From Candidatus Obscuribacter phosphatis (lineage in GTDB: Bacteria > Cyanobacteriota > Vampirovibrionia > Obscuribacterales > Obscuribacteraceae), in assembly GCA_001899315.1 (NCBI GenBank), contig MOYA01000001.1, positions 621,105 to 685,104 of the forward strand: a stretch of 64,000 bases of DNA. Direction: 5' to 3'. Below the pieces are notes generated by a model. It saw nothing but the letters and a program-made list of their open reading frames with translations. It did no database searches and had not been told where the DNA came from. Made by a program: the position numbers and the translations under genes. Positions 26,516 to 35,460 of this stretch are shown piece after piece. The first letter of the stretch is position 1. Each line of letters begins with the position of its first letter.

Positions 26516-28459
26516 TTAGCGGGTGAGCCAGATTGTGTCGTCGTTAGCCAGTACGGTCAAAACTTCTTGGGGGGTGTTTGGATTGCTGGCCAGGGCTCTT
26601 CTTACTTCAGGGCTCTTATCTTGAGTGAGCAGCTTGAGCACATCAGCGTTGCTATGAGGATTGGCTGCTACTCGTGAGCGCACCAGCGGCTCGGAGTCGG
26701 CTGCCAGGTCTTTCAAGAGTGCGAAGCTGGCAGCCGGATTGGAGGCGCAGGCGGCTCGCACATATTGGCTCTTGTCTTTGGACAATTTGTCTAAAGTGGC
26801 GGGGGTGGTGGCTGGGTGTACTGCCACTTGGGTGCGCAGCGAAGTGTCGCTGTCGCTAGCCAGCGAATTGAGAACCTGGGCGTCGGTCTGTGCCCTTGTC
26901 GCCAGCACAAATTTTACTTCTTCGGCGGCGGTCAGCTTGGTGAGCGCGTCTTTGGGCAAATCTTTACGACTGAGCAGAGCATTGCGCACTGAATTGTAAT
27001 CGCTATTGGCCAGACGCAATAAAATTGCCGAGTCTATCGCCGGGTTTTTAGCCAGGGCGGTTTGCACATTGATCGAGTCGTCTTGTGAAAGAGCTGTTAA
27101 TGCATCTTTGGGCACATTCTTATTGACCGCCAGAGCTTCTCTGACAAGAGCATCATTGTCTTTGGCCAAACTTATAAAGAGCGGGTCGAGATTGTCTTTA
27201 TCGGCTGCTTTCTCGTTGCGGGCTAGTGCGGCGCGCACTCTGGCATCGTTGTCTTTGCTCAAGAGTCGGGCGGCTTCTTCGCAACCGGCTATGAGCTCGT
27301 TGGCTGCCAGATTCATTCTCACCAGGGCGCTTGTATGGGAGGCGAGTTTAAGGCAATTGCCCGGGCTCAGGTTGGAACAGATAGCTAAGACCTGACCGAC
27401 TGCGATTGCTTTATCGTCGGTGAGTTTATCTTGCACAGTCTGCGGGGTGGAAAGATTGAGGGCAACGGCGGCTCGCACCGAGGGGTCGCTATCGTTACCC
27501 AGATTGGTCAAGGTATCTTTGTCGGCGCTTGGATTGCCGGCTACTGTCGCTCTCACCGCCGCATCTTGGTCTTTGGCCAGCTTTGCCAAAGTAGCAGCAT
27601 CAGTGCCGCCATTGGCAGCGACATTGAGTCGCACTTCTTGCCTGTCATCGCCTGCCAATTTAGTCAAAATCTCTTTGGGCGCCGACGGGTTCTGGGCCAC
27701 TGATTCGCGCACTGTGGCGTGGCTGTCACGGCTTAGGTCGCCGAGAGTACCTGCCGGACAAAGGGGATTTGTGGCAAGCATCGACTTGACGCCCAGATCG
27801 CCGTCATTGGCCAGTTGGGCAAAGGCTTGGGGCGAAAGTCTAGGGCTTTTAGCCAGGAAAGTCCGCACTAACCTATCGCCGATGCGGGTTAGGTGCAGCA
27901 TCACTTCCGGCGGCGTCTTGGGATTTCTAGCCAAGGAAAGTAAGAGATACTCGGTAAACTGCGGACCTTGCGATAGTTTATTGAGCACCGCCGCAGGACA
28001 AGCCGGGTGACCGGCCAGGGTCTCTTTCAACTTGGGCTGTCCGCGCTCGACTATCTTTAGAAGTACGGCTTCGCTGGGAAGTTGGCTATTGCGCAAAAGC
28101 GATTCAACCACTGCCGCTGCCTTGTCGTCGGCTAGTTTGTTCTTCACCTTTTCGCCGATGCTGGGATTGCCTGCTAGAGCCCGGCGTACCAGCGGGTCGG
28201 TGCTATCGCTAAGACTTTCCAGCACCGCCGGCGGTGTCTGCGGATTGGCGGCGGCAGCCATTTTTACCGCTTGCATCGGGTAACTATCAAGTTCTACTCT
28301 TTTAGGCTGCTGGGCTAGTGCAGGGTTGGCAAGCAAAAATATTGGCAGCGAGAGAATTGGCAGCGAAAGTAATGGCAGCGAGAATTTTGGCAGCGATAAA
28401 ATTTGAGAAGTACTGAATCGGGCTGTTCTTAGTAATGGTGTCGCTTTCTTAGTCTTCAT
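26516..28459 (-). CDS. secreted leucine-rich-variant (LRV) repeat protein
   Basis: 647 residues. After a signal peptide come about 22 LRV/HEAT-like repeats of 23-24 residues with the consensus L..LA.D.D..VR.AVA.NP.TP, for example [19 protein letters not shown]. The solenoid fills the entire mature protein. LRV repeats bind proteins, and no enzymatic domain is present. The signal peptide is unusual: its hydrophobic part is built from a 15-bp DNA repeat giving tandem SLP(L/I) units. The ATG follows a GGCGG(A)AA stretch. It lies 28 bp upstream of the thiolase gene on the same strand, so it could head that transcription unit. Confidence 0.85.
   Translation of the reverse strand: MKTKKATPLLRTARFSTSQILSLPKFSLPLLSLPILSLPIFLLANPALAQQPKRVELDSYPMQAVKMAAAANPQTPPAVLESLSDSTDPLVRRALAGNPSIGEKVKNKLADDKAAAVVESLLRNSQLPSEAVLLKIVERGQPKLKETLAGHPACPAAVLNKLSQGPQFTEYLLLSLARNPKTPPEVMLHLTRIGDRLVRTFLAKSPRLSPQAFAQLANDGDLGVKSMLATNPLCPAGTLGDLSRDSHATVRESVAQNPSAPKEILTKLAGDDRQEVRLNVAANGGTDAATLAKLAKDQDAAVRATVAGNPSADKDTLTNLGNDSDPSVRAAVALNLSTPQTVQDKLTDDKAIAVGQVLAICSNLSPGNCLKLASHTSALVRMNLAANELIAGCEEAARLLSKDNDARVRAALARNEKAADKDNLDPLFISLAKDNDALVREALAVNKNVPKDALTALSQDDSINVQTALAKNPAIDSAILLRLANSDYNSVRNALLSRKDLPKDALTKLTAAEEVKFVLATRAQTDAQVLNSLASDSDTSLRTQVAVHPATTPATLDKLSKDKSQYVRAACASNPAASFALLKDLAADSEPLVRSRVAANPHSNADVLKLLTQDKSPEVRRALASNPNTPQEVLTVLANDDTIWLTR
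28344..28403. repeat. 15-bp tandem repeat x4 within a signal peptide
   Basis: Four consecutive units beginning GGCAGCGA, each 15 bp and in frame, encode the Ser-Leu-Pro-rich hydrophobic segment of the LRV protein. Confidence 0.9.
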
Positions 28460-28557
28460 TTTCCGCCGGTTCGCTTTCCTTTTGTTTCTTTATTGTTATT
28501 GGTTTTTCTTTATTGGCTCTTCTTTATAGGCTTATCTGTTCGAGTCGCCTGATCAAA

Positions 28558-30480
28558 TTAAGCGTTATGCACTTCTTTGATGATGCCCAGTAAGACTTTG
28601 CGGTCCAGCTCTTGCGTGGCATATTCGATATATTTGACTTGCCAGTCTTCTAAGTCTTGCAAGACCACCGACAAAGAAGTGCCGGCTGTGCGAGCGGCTG
28701 CCATATCGACGCCGACATCGCCCTGTCTCGACAAGATAAATACTCTGGCTCTGCCCGAATAACCAAGGGTGTCCCTCAGGCTGAGGCGCAAGAAAGCTTC
28801 CGAGCGTTCCACTCCGATTGTTTCGGTAATGCGCTTGACCAATTGCTGAAACTTGCCCATCGGACCATTCAGGTCTACCTGCGGCACCGAAACTAGACCG
28901 TAAGACATTAGTCTGTCAATGGCGGCGGCGGCATCGGCAGTGGTGACATTTTGCAGGTTGCGTATGACAAGCGAAAGAGAATGCAAGCCGTCGAGTGCAT
29001 TCCAGAGTTTGCGCATCATATTTTTTTCGTGGGTGGAAAGCTCGAATTTTTCTTTTGGATCTATGAGCTTCTCATTTTCCAAATGCTTGTCTTTATCGGG
29101 CAGCTTTTCCAGCACCGAGTCCGCGCCTTTAGGCAGTTTCTTCCAGGTGACCTCGGTATTGTCGGCAGCCAGGGCGGCATCGAGCAGCAATTTATCTAGG
29201 GCTTTTGTTACTTTACAGTTGTCTTGAGCCAAGTCGGCAGGCGGGGTGCGCTGAATAAAGACGAAAATTCCCTGTTTCCACACCGAGGCAAATTCTATAA
29301 CGGCTGGATTGCCGAAAAGTTTGCCTAATTTGGCATGGGTGATTTTTCCGGTTTCAAAAAGGGCTCTAAACTGCATGTCTCTGAATTCTACCGAGAGCAC
29401 GCCGCTTTCTCTGTTGGTGGCAAGGTTTTGCAAAAGGTTGGAAGGGTCGGTGGAGCCAAGATGACCGACTAGAGATTGTACTTTTTCTTCTTCTTGACCG
29501 ACGCTGCCTAGCTTTTCCTTTTCAGATTCTTCCGATTGCCCATAGAAAGCTTGGTCTTGAATGGCAATCTCTAGCTGTCGGCTGTTGATCATGCCTTTCT
29601 TGACGGCCAGTGCCCCCAGCGAAAGTCGCTGTTTCATGGGCATGCTGTTTTGTTCCATGATCAAGTCGTCCAACTGCAGGCGCGAGAGCATGCTACTGGC
29701 GACGAGATACTCTTTCAATGAAAAGGCGGTTTGGGTCTTGAAACAGTTCACCAGAAAAGGGATTTTGTTGAAAATTGGAAAGATTGCTTTCTCAGCTTCC
29801 AAATCTTTCAACCTGGTAAAAAATTCTTCTTGGCTGATTCTGCCTGTGGCAGTGAGACGATTGCAGAGAGTAACCACCGGGGTGTAATTGTCGATTGCCG
29901 CCAGCAAGAGGTTTCTTTTGTGGTGAGCTTCCATGTTCAGCTTCCAGTTTAGACCCTGGTTGGTTAGGACCGGCACCGACGACATCAAGACTTGGTGTGA
30001 GAGGTCGGTGCTTTCTTCCACAAAGGTGGTGGCGTCGCCCAGGGCTGTCTGAATAAATTTGGTGAGAGAGGGCGAATAGTCGAACAATTCGGCATGGTTG
30101 TCGAAAACATGGAAAGTCATCATGCCCGACAGCGATTCTCTAATGATTGCAGTGGCTTTGTCTGTCTTGAGAAAGATAAGGGCGCCGGAGAGTTCCAGCA
30201 GAGAGCCGCCCAAGCGAGCCGCCTCGATAAGAGTTTCGGCCGGGAAAAGATAGCCTGAAAGGGTGGCGTCTATGATGATCGCGTCATAAAGACGCTTAGT
30301 TTTTGCTAAGGCTGCAATCTCATTGAGAATCTCAGGACCGTACTTCAGAACAATAATGTTCTGAGCTGCCTTTCCCTGCTCTTTCTTGCCCTGATTCAAT
30401 CTAGCGTCGCTTGAATCTACCGCCATTTCAGTCTCGTTATCTTTCTCTCTTGGAAAGCTATGGGCAACCCCGCCATTCAA
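28558..30480 (-). CDS. PATAN/DUF4388-domain protein
   Basis: 640 residues, cytoplasmic. The N-terminal 150 residues have a receiver-like alternating pattern (IIVLKYGPEI, YDAIIIDATLSGYLFP) without phosphoacceptor motifs. Helical segments at 200-310 include LGALAVKKGMINSRQLEIAI, resembling MshEN/GspE-N helical units. A DUF4388/PATAN domain lies around 345-425 (LLQNLATNRESGVLSVEF, FETGKITHAKLGKLFG), followed by a helical C-terminus. PATAN proteins act in prokaryotic two-component and motility signalling. The start is uncertain between 30480 and an ATG at 30426. The gene is divergent from the VirB10-like gene, with a short shared promoter region. Confidence 0.75.
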   Translation of the reverse strand: MNGGVAHSFPREKDNETEMAVDSSDARLNQGKKEQGKAAQNIIVLKYGPEILNEIAALAKTKRLYDAIIIDATLSGYLFPAETLIEAARLGGSLLELSGALIFLKTDKATAIIRESLSGMMTFHVFDNHAELFDYSPSLTKFIQTALGDATTFVEESTDLSHQVLMSSVPVLTNQGLNWKLNMEAHHKRNLLLAAIDNYTPVVTLCNRLTATGRISQEEFFTRLKDLEAEKAIFPIFNKIPFLVNCFKTQTAFSLKEYLVASSMLSRLQLDDLIMEQNSMPMKQRLSLGALAVKKGMINSRQLEIAIQDQAFYGQSEESEKEKLGSVGQEEEKVQSLVGHLGSTDPSNLLQNLATNRESGVLSVEFRDMQFRALFETGKITHAKLGKLFGNPAVIEFASVWKQGIFVFIQRTPPADLAQDNCKVTKALDKLLLDAALAADNTEVTWKKLPKGADSVLEKLPDKDKHLENEKLIDPKEKFELSTHEKNMMRKLWNALDGLHSLSLVIRNLQNVTTADAAAAIDRLMSYGLVSVPQVDLNGPMGKFQQLVKRITETIGVERSEAFLRLSLRDTLGYSGRARVFILSRQGDVGVDMAAARTAGTSLSVVLQDLEDWQVKYIEYATQELDRKVLLGIIKEVHNA

Positions 30481-30584
30481 TACCTTACCAGATCTAAATC
30501 ACTATAATGATATCTTGACCCGATTAAGGTATCTTCTATCAGTTGTTAGCGGTAGCTAAGTGGCAAAGAAATGAGGGTCAGAGC

Positions 30585-31961
30585 TTGAAATTACGCAGTC
30601 TGAGAGGGATTCTGACTTTTGCACTGTCTTGTCAGCTTTTGTTGACCGGCGGGGGCTTCGGCTTTTATTGTTCGGCGCAAGGGCAGCTAGATGATAATGA
30701 AAGAGCAAGTGGTCAAAGCCGCCAGGCAAGCAGCGGCGAAGCCAGCCCAGCTTATTCTCGGACCAATGCCCAGGCGGGTGCCGGCGGCTTCGCCCAAGCT
30801 TCAGGACAGAGCCAAGCTTCGGGACAGAGCCAAGCTTCAGGACAAAACCAAGCTTCAGGACAGAACCAAGCTTCAGGACAGAACCAAGCTTCGGGACAGA
30901 ACCAAGCTTCAGGACAGAGCCAAGCTTCAGGACAGAGCCAAAGTTCAGGACAGAGCCAAAGTTCAGGACAAAATCAAGCCTCAGGGCTGACCCTTAAGGG
31001 TGAGGTCAGCTATTGTGTGCCTCGCGGCACTGGCATCAAGCTCAAATTGGCATCGGTGCCCACCAATGGTATGAGGCTCTTGGACCGCGACCTAGACGGT
31101 AATTTGCTGCCGGCCCATGTCGGCGACGTAATTACAGCCCGAACCACAGAAGATATCTATGTGGAAGACAGCAAGGTTATTCCCGCCGGTACCGTCTTTA
31201 AGGGGAAGGTATCTAATGTAAATCCACCCCGTCGTCTGCAGAGACCGGGCTGGCTCGAGGTTTCTTTCAACCAGCTGGAATTGCCCTCTGGCGCTAAGTT
31301 TGCCTTTAGAGCCGAAGCCAATAACTATAAACCTTCCACCATGAAGTCGAAGGCGCGTGCACTAGGTAAGTTTACCGCCCACGCCGCCGGCGGTGCCATC
31401 GTCGGCGCCTTGGTGGCCTATAAGGTCTTTGGGGCGCAGAATACCGCCGCCATGCACGGCTATAATATCGCCGGTGGTGCTGCCGCCGGTGCCTTGATCG
31501 CCGCCGGTTATGCCATGGCTAAAAAGGGCACCCATGCTTCACTCGAACCTGGCGATGATCTCAATCTTTCCATAGATACAGACTTGCTGATGCCGGCCTT
31601 GACCGAACCCACCAAGAAAGTGGCTTCCAACAATCTTGAAGGCTTGTCCATCGAAGTGGAAAAACGTAAAGTAGTCAAAGACGGCTTGGGCGGCAGCTTT
31701 CTGCGCTTAGACGTGAATATACAGAACCATTCAGAGAAAAGACTGAACGCCATCGACCTTTTTGCCAGGGACGCTAACGGCAATAAGTACCCCACTTCTA
31801 TGGGACCCGAGGAAGATTCAGGCTTTGATTTCATTATGGAGCCGTATTCTGGTCTGAGAACCAGGCTTTACTTCAATACTGAATATCCCAAACTGCCCCA
31901 CGAGCTTATTTGGTTAGACCATAAGACCAGAAAGATCTGCTTTAGACAGAAGGTCGAATAA
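30585..31961 (+). CDS. secreted protein with repeat linker and VirB10/TrbI-like beta domain
   Basis: About 458 residues from a TTG start with GAGGG seven bases upstream; a longer frame opens at a TTG at 30543, but the signal peptide (LRSLRGILTFALSCQLLLTGG) fits the later start. A linker of ten ASGQ(S/N)Q hexapeptides follows. Residues 150-240 (GDVITARTTEDIYVEDSKVIPAGTVFKG split by strands) resemble the beta domain of VirB10/TrbI and related envelope proteins. A Gly/Ala hydrophobic pair (GGAIVGALVAYKVFG) follows, then a C-terminal beta domain. No other secretion genes are nearby. Function in the envelope is inferred. Confidence 0.7.
   Translation: MKLRSLRGILTFALSCQLLLTGGGFGFYCSAQGQLDDNERASGQSRQASSGEASPAYSRTNAQAGAGGFAQASGQSQASGQSQASGQNQASGQNQASGQNQASGQNQASGQSQASGQSQSSGQSQSSGQNQASGLTLKGEVSYCVPRGTGIKLKLASVPTNGMRLLDRDLDGNLLPAHVGDVITARTTEDIYVEDSKVIPAGTVFKGKVSNVNPPRRLQRPGWLEVSFNQLELPSGAKFAFRAEANNYKPSTMKSKARALGKFTAHAAGGAIVGALVAYKVFGAQNTAAMHGYNIAGGAAAGALIAAGYAMAKKGTHASLEPGDDLNLSIDTDLLMPALTEPTKKVASNNLEGLSIEVEKRKVVKDGLGGSFLRLDVNIQNHSEKRLNAIDLFARDANGNKYPTSMGPEEDSGFDFIMEPYSGLRTRLYFNTEYPKLPHELIWLDHKTRKICFRQKVE
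30795..30974. repeat. 18-bp tandem repeat x10 in coding region
   Basis: Ten nearly identical 18-bp units of the form CAAGCTTCAGGACAGAAC, in frame, with an eleventh divergent copy after them. They encode the Gln/Ser/Gly linker. Confidence 0.95.
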
Positions 31962-32059
31962 AGGCTGATTTCTAATAGCTGGTCGTATATAGAAAGCCGT
32001 TTTGAGCGCGGAATGTTAAAAATTTAAATAGTGACTGCGTGATTATACGTAGAGAGCCG

Positions 32060-32090
32060 TTGACACACCCACTCTCTTTGAAACTATAAT
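32060..32090 (+). promoter_or_regulatory. sigma-70-type promoter for the helical-repeat gene
   Basis: Exact TTGACA at 32060 and TATAAT at 32085 with a 19-bp spacer, about 79 bases before the start codon at 32169. The spacer is two bases longer than optimal. Confidence 0.6.
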
Positions 32091-32168
32091 GCCCTGTACT
32101 TATCTTGTTTTTACCAGGTAGCTCTACACTCCCTAAATGCCTCAAGCATTTGCCCCGGCCATATAAAT

Positions 32169-33146
32169 ATGTCTACCTTTACTACACCTCAAACATTCAG
32201 CCCTGCTTTAGTACCAGGTGGACGCTCGCAAGAAGCCGCCAGTCAGGCTAACTCTTTTCAGACCACCAGCATTGACGAAGCTCTGATCATCGAACTTATC
32301 GACAATAGCGACATCGTTAGCCGCGAAACCCTAGAAGAAGTGCTGGTACTCTCTAAGTTGAACGGTAAGAGCAGTCTCAATGTTTTATTCGAGAGTGGCT
32401 TCATTGCTGCCGCAGACTACAAAGCTTTTATCGGTTGCCACAATATTGTCTTGACCGGAGTGCTCCACAAACCTTGGGCTATTGCCTGTTTGCAGCGCAG
32501 TATCAACGAATTCGTGCCCTTCGAGTCGATGCTGGAAAGTATGGAACTGCACCCATTGACGGCATTTTCAGATAGCAAGCTTGGCCGTCTAGCCATCGCT
32601 ACTCAGTTAGTCACCGCTATGGAGTTCGAACAGGCCCGCCGCTTCAGTCTCAAGAACGGCTTTACCATCGGACAAAGCTTTGTCAATCTGGGCTTTCTCT
32701 GCAGCACATCTTATAAACTGCTCTTACAATGTTTCAGCCTGCAATGCCTAGGTCAAGACGTCAGTGTCTTGCGTGATCTGGTGAAGAGCGCCGGTTTCGA
32801 CTTTATGCGACGGGGCATCAATGGCAGTAAGCAGCACAATGTTTCCCTTACTAATAGTCTTTCCGCCTATGAAAAGGCCTTGGGAGAGAATGGTCTAAAC
32901 AAAGGGCTGGAGCTGATTTTGAGCGCCGGCGTCATGGATGAATTTTCGGTGCTTAGCATGATCGAAGATTCTCTCGAACAGAATCTTGCTTTTCGCACTG
33001 TTTTTGCTGAGAGTTTTGGATCAAACTACATTCTTGAAAGTGCCGTCAAGTTAGCCAATCTTGTTGAATCGGGCGAGTTTGCTAGAGAGATGGCAGTGCG
33101 CATGCTTCAAGATGCCTTTCTGCAATTCAATCCGCAATCAGCATAA
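32169..33146 (+). CDS. hypothetical helical protein with MshEN-like units
   Basis: 325 residues, soluble, almost entirely helical. The segments LGRLAIATQLVTAMEFEQA and GQSFVNLGFLCSTSYKLLLQ repeat the LG.LLV..G.IT..QLE.A pattern of the GspE/MshE N-terminal domain, which binds nucleotides in some proteins. The PATAN protein at 28558 contains similar units, so both may belong to one lineage-specific signalling family. The gene has its own consensus promoter. It stands alone, and its 3' end runs into a repetitive low-complexity tract. Function unknown. Confidence 0.7.
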   Translation: MSTFTTPQTFSPALVPGGRSQEAASQANSFQTTSIDEALIIELIDNSDIVSRETLEEVLVLSKLNGKSSLNVLFESGFIAAADYKAFIGCHNIVLTGVLHKPWAIACLQRSINEFVPFESMLESMELHPLTAFSDSKLGRLAIATQLVTAMEFEQARRFSLKNGFTIGQSFVNLGFLCSTSYKLLLQCFSLQCLGQDVSVLRDLVKSAGFDFMRRGINGSKQHNVSLTNSLSAYEKALGENGLNKGLELILSAGVMDEFSVLSMIEDSLEQNLAFRTVFAESFGSNYILESAVKLANLVESGEFAREMAVRMLQDAFLQFNPQSA

Positions 33147-33150
33147 TCAA

Positions 33151-33300
33151 AAGCAGAACCTAAAGCAGAAGCAGAAGCATAAGCAGAAGCAGAAGTACAA
33201 GCAGAAGCAGAAGTACAAGCACAAGCAGAAGTAGAAGCACAAGCAGAAGTAGAAGCACAAGCAGAAGCAGAAGCAAATGCGTATGCAAAGCAAAAGCATA
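33151..33300. repeat. AAGCAG/AAGTAC-type 6-bp tandem tract
   Basis: About 150 bp of degenerate hexamers (AGAAGC, AGAAGT, ACAAGC) directly after the stop of the helical protein. Any open frame across it is low-complexity. The following bases to 33540 continue with looser AGCTTTTGG-type repeats and no gene. Confidence 0.9.
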
Positions 33301-33540
33301 AGCAAAACAAAAAACGGCATTGATTGGTCATAATGCCGTTTCAGTTCTTTTGATTCTGGTTAGGTATGGTGGATTAGGTTTGCTGAGATTAGCTTTTGTT
33401 GGCTAGCTTTTGGCGCAAGCTTTTGGCTTTCTCCGACTACGCTTTTGACAAGCTCTTAGGGACTTGCCTTTGGACTAGTTTGTGATGGCTAGCTTTTGGG
33501 ACTTGGGACTGCGCTTCTAAAGCAAGCTTTCTGGCTGCAG

Positions 33541-33777
33541 TTAGGCAGCGACCAAGTTGACGTTATAGCTCAGTCTGACAAAGTCATATTCAACTCTTAT
33601 AGAGACAGTGTTTTCAGTGGCGAATTCCAGTCGCACGCGTCCTAGGTTGCTGGCTGAATATTCAGACCAGTGTTCTGGTACCGATACGATGACATTCTCC
33701 GGACCCCACTCTTCTACATAAGCTTTGAGTACCTGGCAAAGTTTTTCTTCATCGGAGGGGTGATTGAACATGCTCAT
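33541..33777 (-). CDS. small hypothetical protein
   Basis: 78 residues starting MSMFNHPSDEEKLCQVLKAY. A helix is followed by alternating strands (ENVIVSVPEHW, RVRLEFATENTVSIRVEYDF), a compact alpha/beta protein without known motifs. The ATG at 33777 has AAGAGG about ten bases upstream. Repetitive intergenic DNA flanks it on both sides, yet the codon pattern and ribosome-binding site look genuine. Function unknown. Confidence 0.55.
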   Translation of the reverse strand: MSMFNHPSDEEKLCQVLKAYVEEWGPENVIVSVPEHWSEYSASNLGRVRLEFATENTVSIRVEYDFVRLSYNVNLVAA

Positions 33778-33816
33778 TTTCTTGGTGCCTCTTAGCGCCG
33801 GAACTAATCTGAGCAA

Positions 33817-34035
33817 TACTTTAGTGGGCTAGCGGGTTGTCAACAATCGGGGGAATCCCCCACTGCTTCGTAAGATTCCCCTCTGATAATTGCGGCGATA
33901 TCTTGCGATGGATTGGAGATAGATTGGAGATGGATTTAGAGCCGGATTGGAGAAGGTTTGGATAAATTTGGCGACTAATATGGCGACAAACTTAGCGATG
34001 AATTCGGCAATAGAAATTGGCTAGGAAAATTGCGC
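33817..34035. other. intergenic with degenerate GATTGGAGAT-type repeats
   Basis: About 220 bp. The middle (33900-34010) contains loose copies of GGATTGGAGAT and GGCGAC(A/T)AA. No gene seen. Confidence 0.5.
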
Positions 34036-35280
34036 TTAGTTCGGGTTATTCGGACTGTTCATATTGTTCGGACTGTTCATATTGTTTGGGCTATACGCAT
34101 TGTTTGGACTAGTCATATTACTCGGACTATTCATATTGTTTGCGTTGCGGCTGTAGAGCAGCTGCACCGAACGGGTGTCTCTTTGCCCCAAATGAGGCTC
34201 GCGGTCGGCAAAGCGCACGGTGAAGAACATTATGTCGGCAGGATTATTTGTATGACCACCAAAGCCCAAGGCGTGCCCAATCTCGTGCAGGCAGGTCTGC
34301 TTGAGAAAGTTGTCGGTGACAGGCAGGGCCTGCACGAGAGGCACAGTGGACATGACTATAGTGCCTTCGATCAGTCCCTTAGAGTCTGCCTTTAGGTTGG
34401 TCTCGCCAGCTTCGGCGCGGTTGCGAAACGAAGCCGGGTTGTCGCTCCAGCTGCAAGTAATATTGGCTTCTTTCGGGCTGGGTACAAATTGAAAGCTGAC
34501 TAAACCAGCACTGGCAGCCGCCCATTCATCAAAACTGCGACGCAAAATCTGGTCGAAACTAGGACGAAAACCGTTGAGATTATTGCCTGGGGCTATATAG
34601 ACTTTGATGGGCATGCGCTCTTTTGGCCAGGTCATGAGCGAACCTTTCAGTTCGGTAAGATAATTGTCGGCTGGGGCGGCAGTGCTTTCTACCGCCAGTG
34701 TGCCTTCAGCAATTTCTTTGCGCATACCGGCCACTATAGCCTTTACCTTCGACACATCGGGATGGTTGGGAAAGCGCCGGGCGAATTCGCTATAGGTGTC
34801 TATCGCCATTTGAATTTTGCCCTGGGTTTGATAGATGCCGCCTAGAGACATTAGGGCCACAGCCAGCTCGGGCTTGAGTCTCACCGCCTGCTCTAATTCG
34901 GCCTGGGCTTCGTCGGTACGTCCCAGTTTGGCTAAACCAAGCCCCAAATTGTTGTGTACTTCAGCTAGATTGGGCGCCAGTCGAGCTGCTTCGCTTAGTT
35001 TGGCTACGGCTTCTTCGTTGCGATTGCTCTGCAAGAGCGGCAAAGACTCTTGCAGCAGCTTGTAGGCAGTAACCGTTTCACCGGTTATGACTTTGCCGTC
35101 GGAGGTGAAATATTGCATCTGCTGCTGCTGAGCCTGCGCTTCAGTCGATGCGTTTCGACCAAAGAGACCGGGGCTCAAACTCAATGCAGCAAGAAGCATG
35201 AAAGCCGCTGCCGACTTTGGCAGTGACAAAACATGGAGCTCTGAAAGCATTACTTTTCCGGTCTTTCTGATTGCACTCAT
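34036..35280 (-). CDS. TPR-containing secreted metzincin-type zinc protease
   Basis: 414 residues. It has a signal region (AAFMLLAALSLSPGLFG), then three TPR units (about 70-190, for example LAEVHNNLGLGLAKLGRTDEA), then a matrixin-like protease domain. The zinc motif HEIGHALGFGGH fits HExxHxxGxxH, and the Met-turn follows in PADIMFF. It would cleave proteins or peptides outside the cytoplasm, with the TPRs recruiting the substrate or a partner. The C-terminal 35 residues are a tandem NN(M/A)(N/Y)SP repeat encoded by an 18-bp DNA repeat. Monocistronic; the first ATG is used, though a later start nearer the hydrophobic core is possible. Confidence 0.88.
   Translation of the reverse strand: MSAIRKTGKVMLSELHVLSLPKSAAAFMLLAALSLSPGLFGRNASTEAQAQQQQMQYFTSDGKVITGETVTAYKLLQESLPLLQSNRNEEAVAKLSEAARLAPNLAEVHNNLGLGLAKLGRTDEAQAELEQAVRLKPELAVALMSLGGIYQTQGKIQMAIDTYSEFARRFPNHPDVSKVKAIVAGMRKEIAEGTLAVESTAAPADNYLTELKGSLMTWPKERMPIKVYIAPGNNLNGFRPSFDQILRRSFDEWAAASAGLVSFQFVPSPKEANITCSWSDNPASFRNRAEAGETNLKADSKGLIEGTIVMSTVPLVQALPVTDNFLKQTCLHEIGHALGFGGHTNNPADIMFFTVRFADREPHLGQRDTRSVQLLYSRNANNMNSPSNMTSPNNAYSPNNMNSPNNMNSPNNPN
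34049..34138. repeat. 18-bp tandem repeat x5 at the end of the protease gene
   Basis: Five units of TTCGGACTGTTCATATTG type, in frame, encode the Asn/Ser/Pro tail. The first two units are identical and the rest are degenerate. Confidence 0.9.
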
Positions 35281-35344
35281 ATTGAACTCCCAGAGCAGAT
35301 TCTATTCCCAGTCTCTAAGTAGCCTCGCGGCTCCATGTTTTGTC

Positions 35345-35458
35345 TACTTTCGATTTTCGCTTTGCTTTTGGCAGTGGCTTTGCCTTTGCTTTTGGCTTTG
35401 GCTCTGCTTTTGGCTTTGCCTTTGCCTTTGCTTCTGGCTCTCGCTCTGCCTCTCGCGT
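35345..35458. repeat. low-complexity TTTGGCTTTGCC-type tract
   Basis: About 115 bp of degenerate 6- and 12-bp repeats (GGCTTTGCTTTT, GGCTCTGCTTTT) filling the space between the protease gene and the end of pgk. Confidence 0.85.
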
Positions 35459-35460
35459 AT

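Noticed and set aside
26674..27703. Long plus-strand frames opposite the LRV gene
   Set aside because: They mirror the periodic codon pattern of the LRV repeats on the other strand and show no independent domain.
30795..30974. Possible CRISPR array
   Set aside because: In-frame coding tandem repeat with no spacers.
30691..30990. Alternative-frame ORF with (K/T)LQDR repeats
   Set aside because: Shadow of the 18-bp repeat in the secreted protein gene. The main frame has a signal peptide and a downstream domain.
33107..33331. Open frame on the minus strand with Ala/Ser/Cys-rich repeats
   Set aside because: It is a direct translation of the AAGCAG-type hexamer tract and overlaps the end of a real gene. 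It has no ribosome-binding site.
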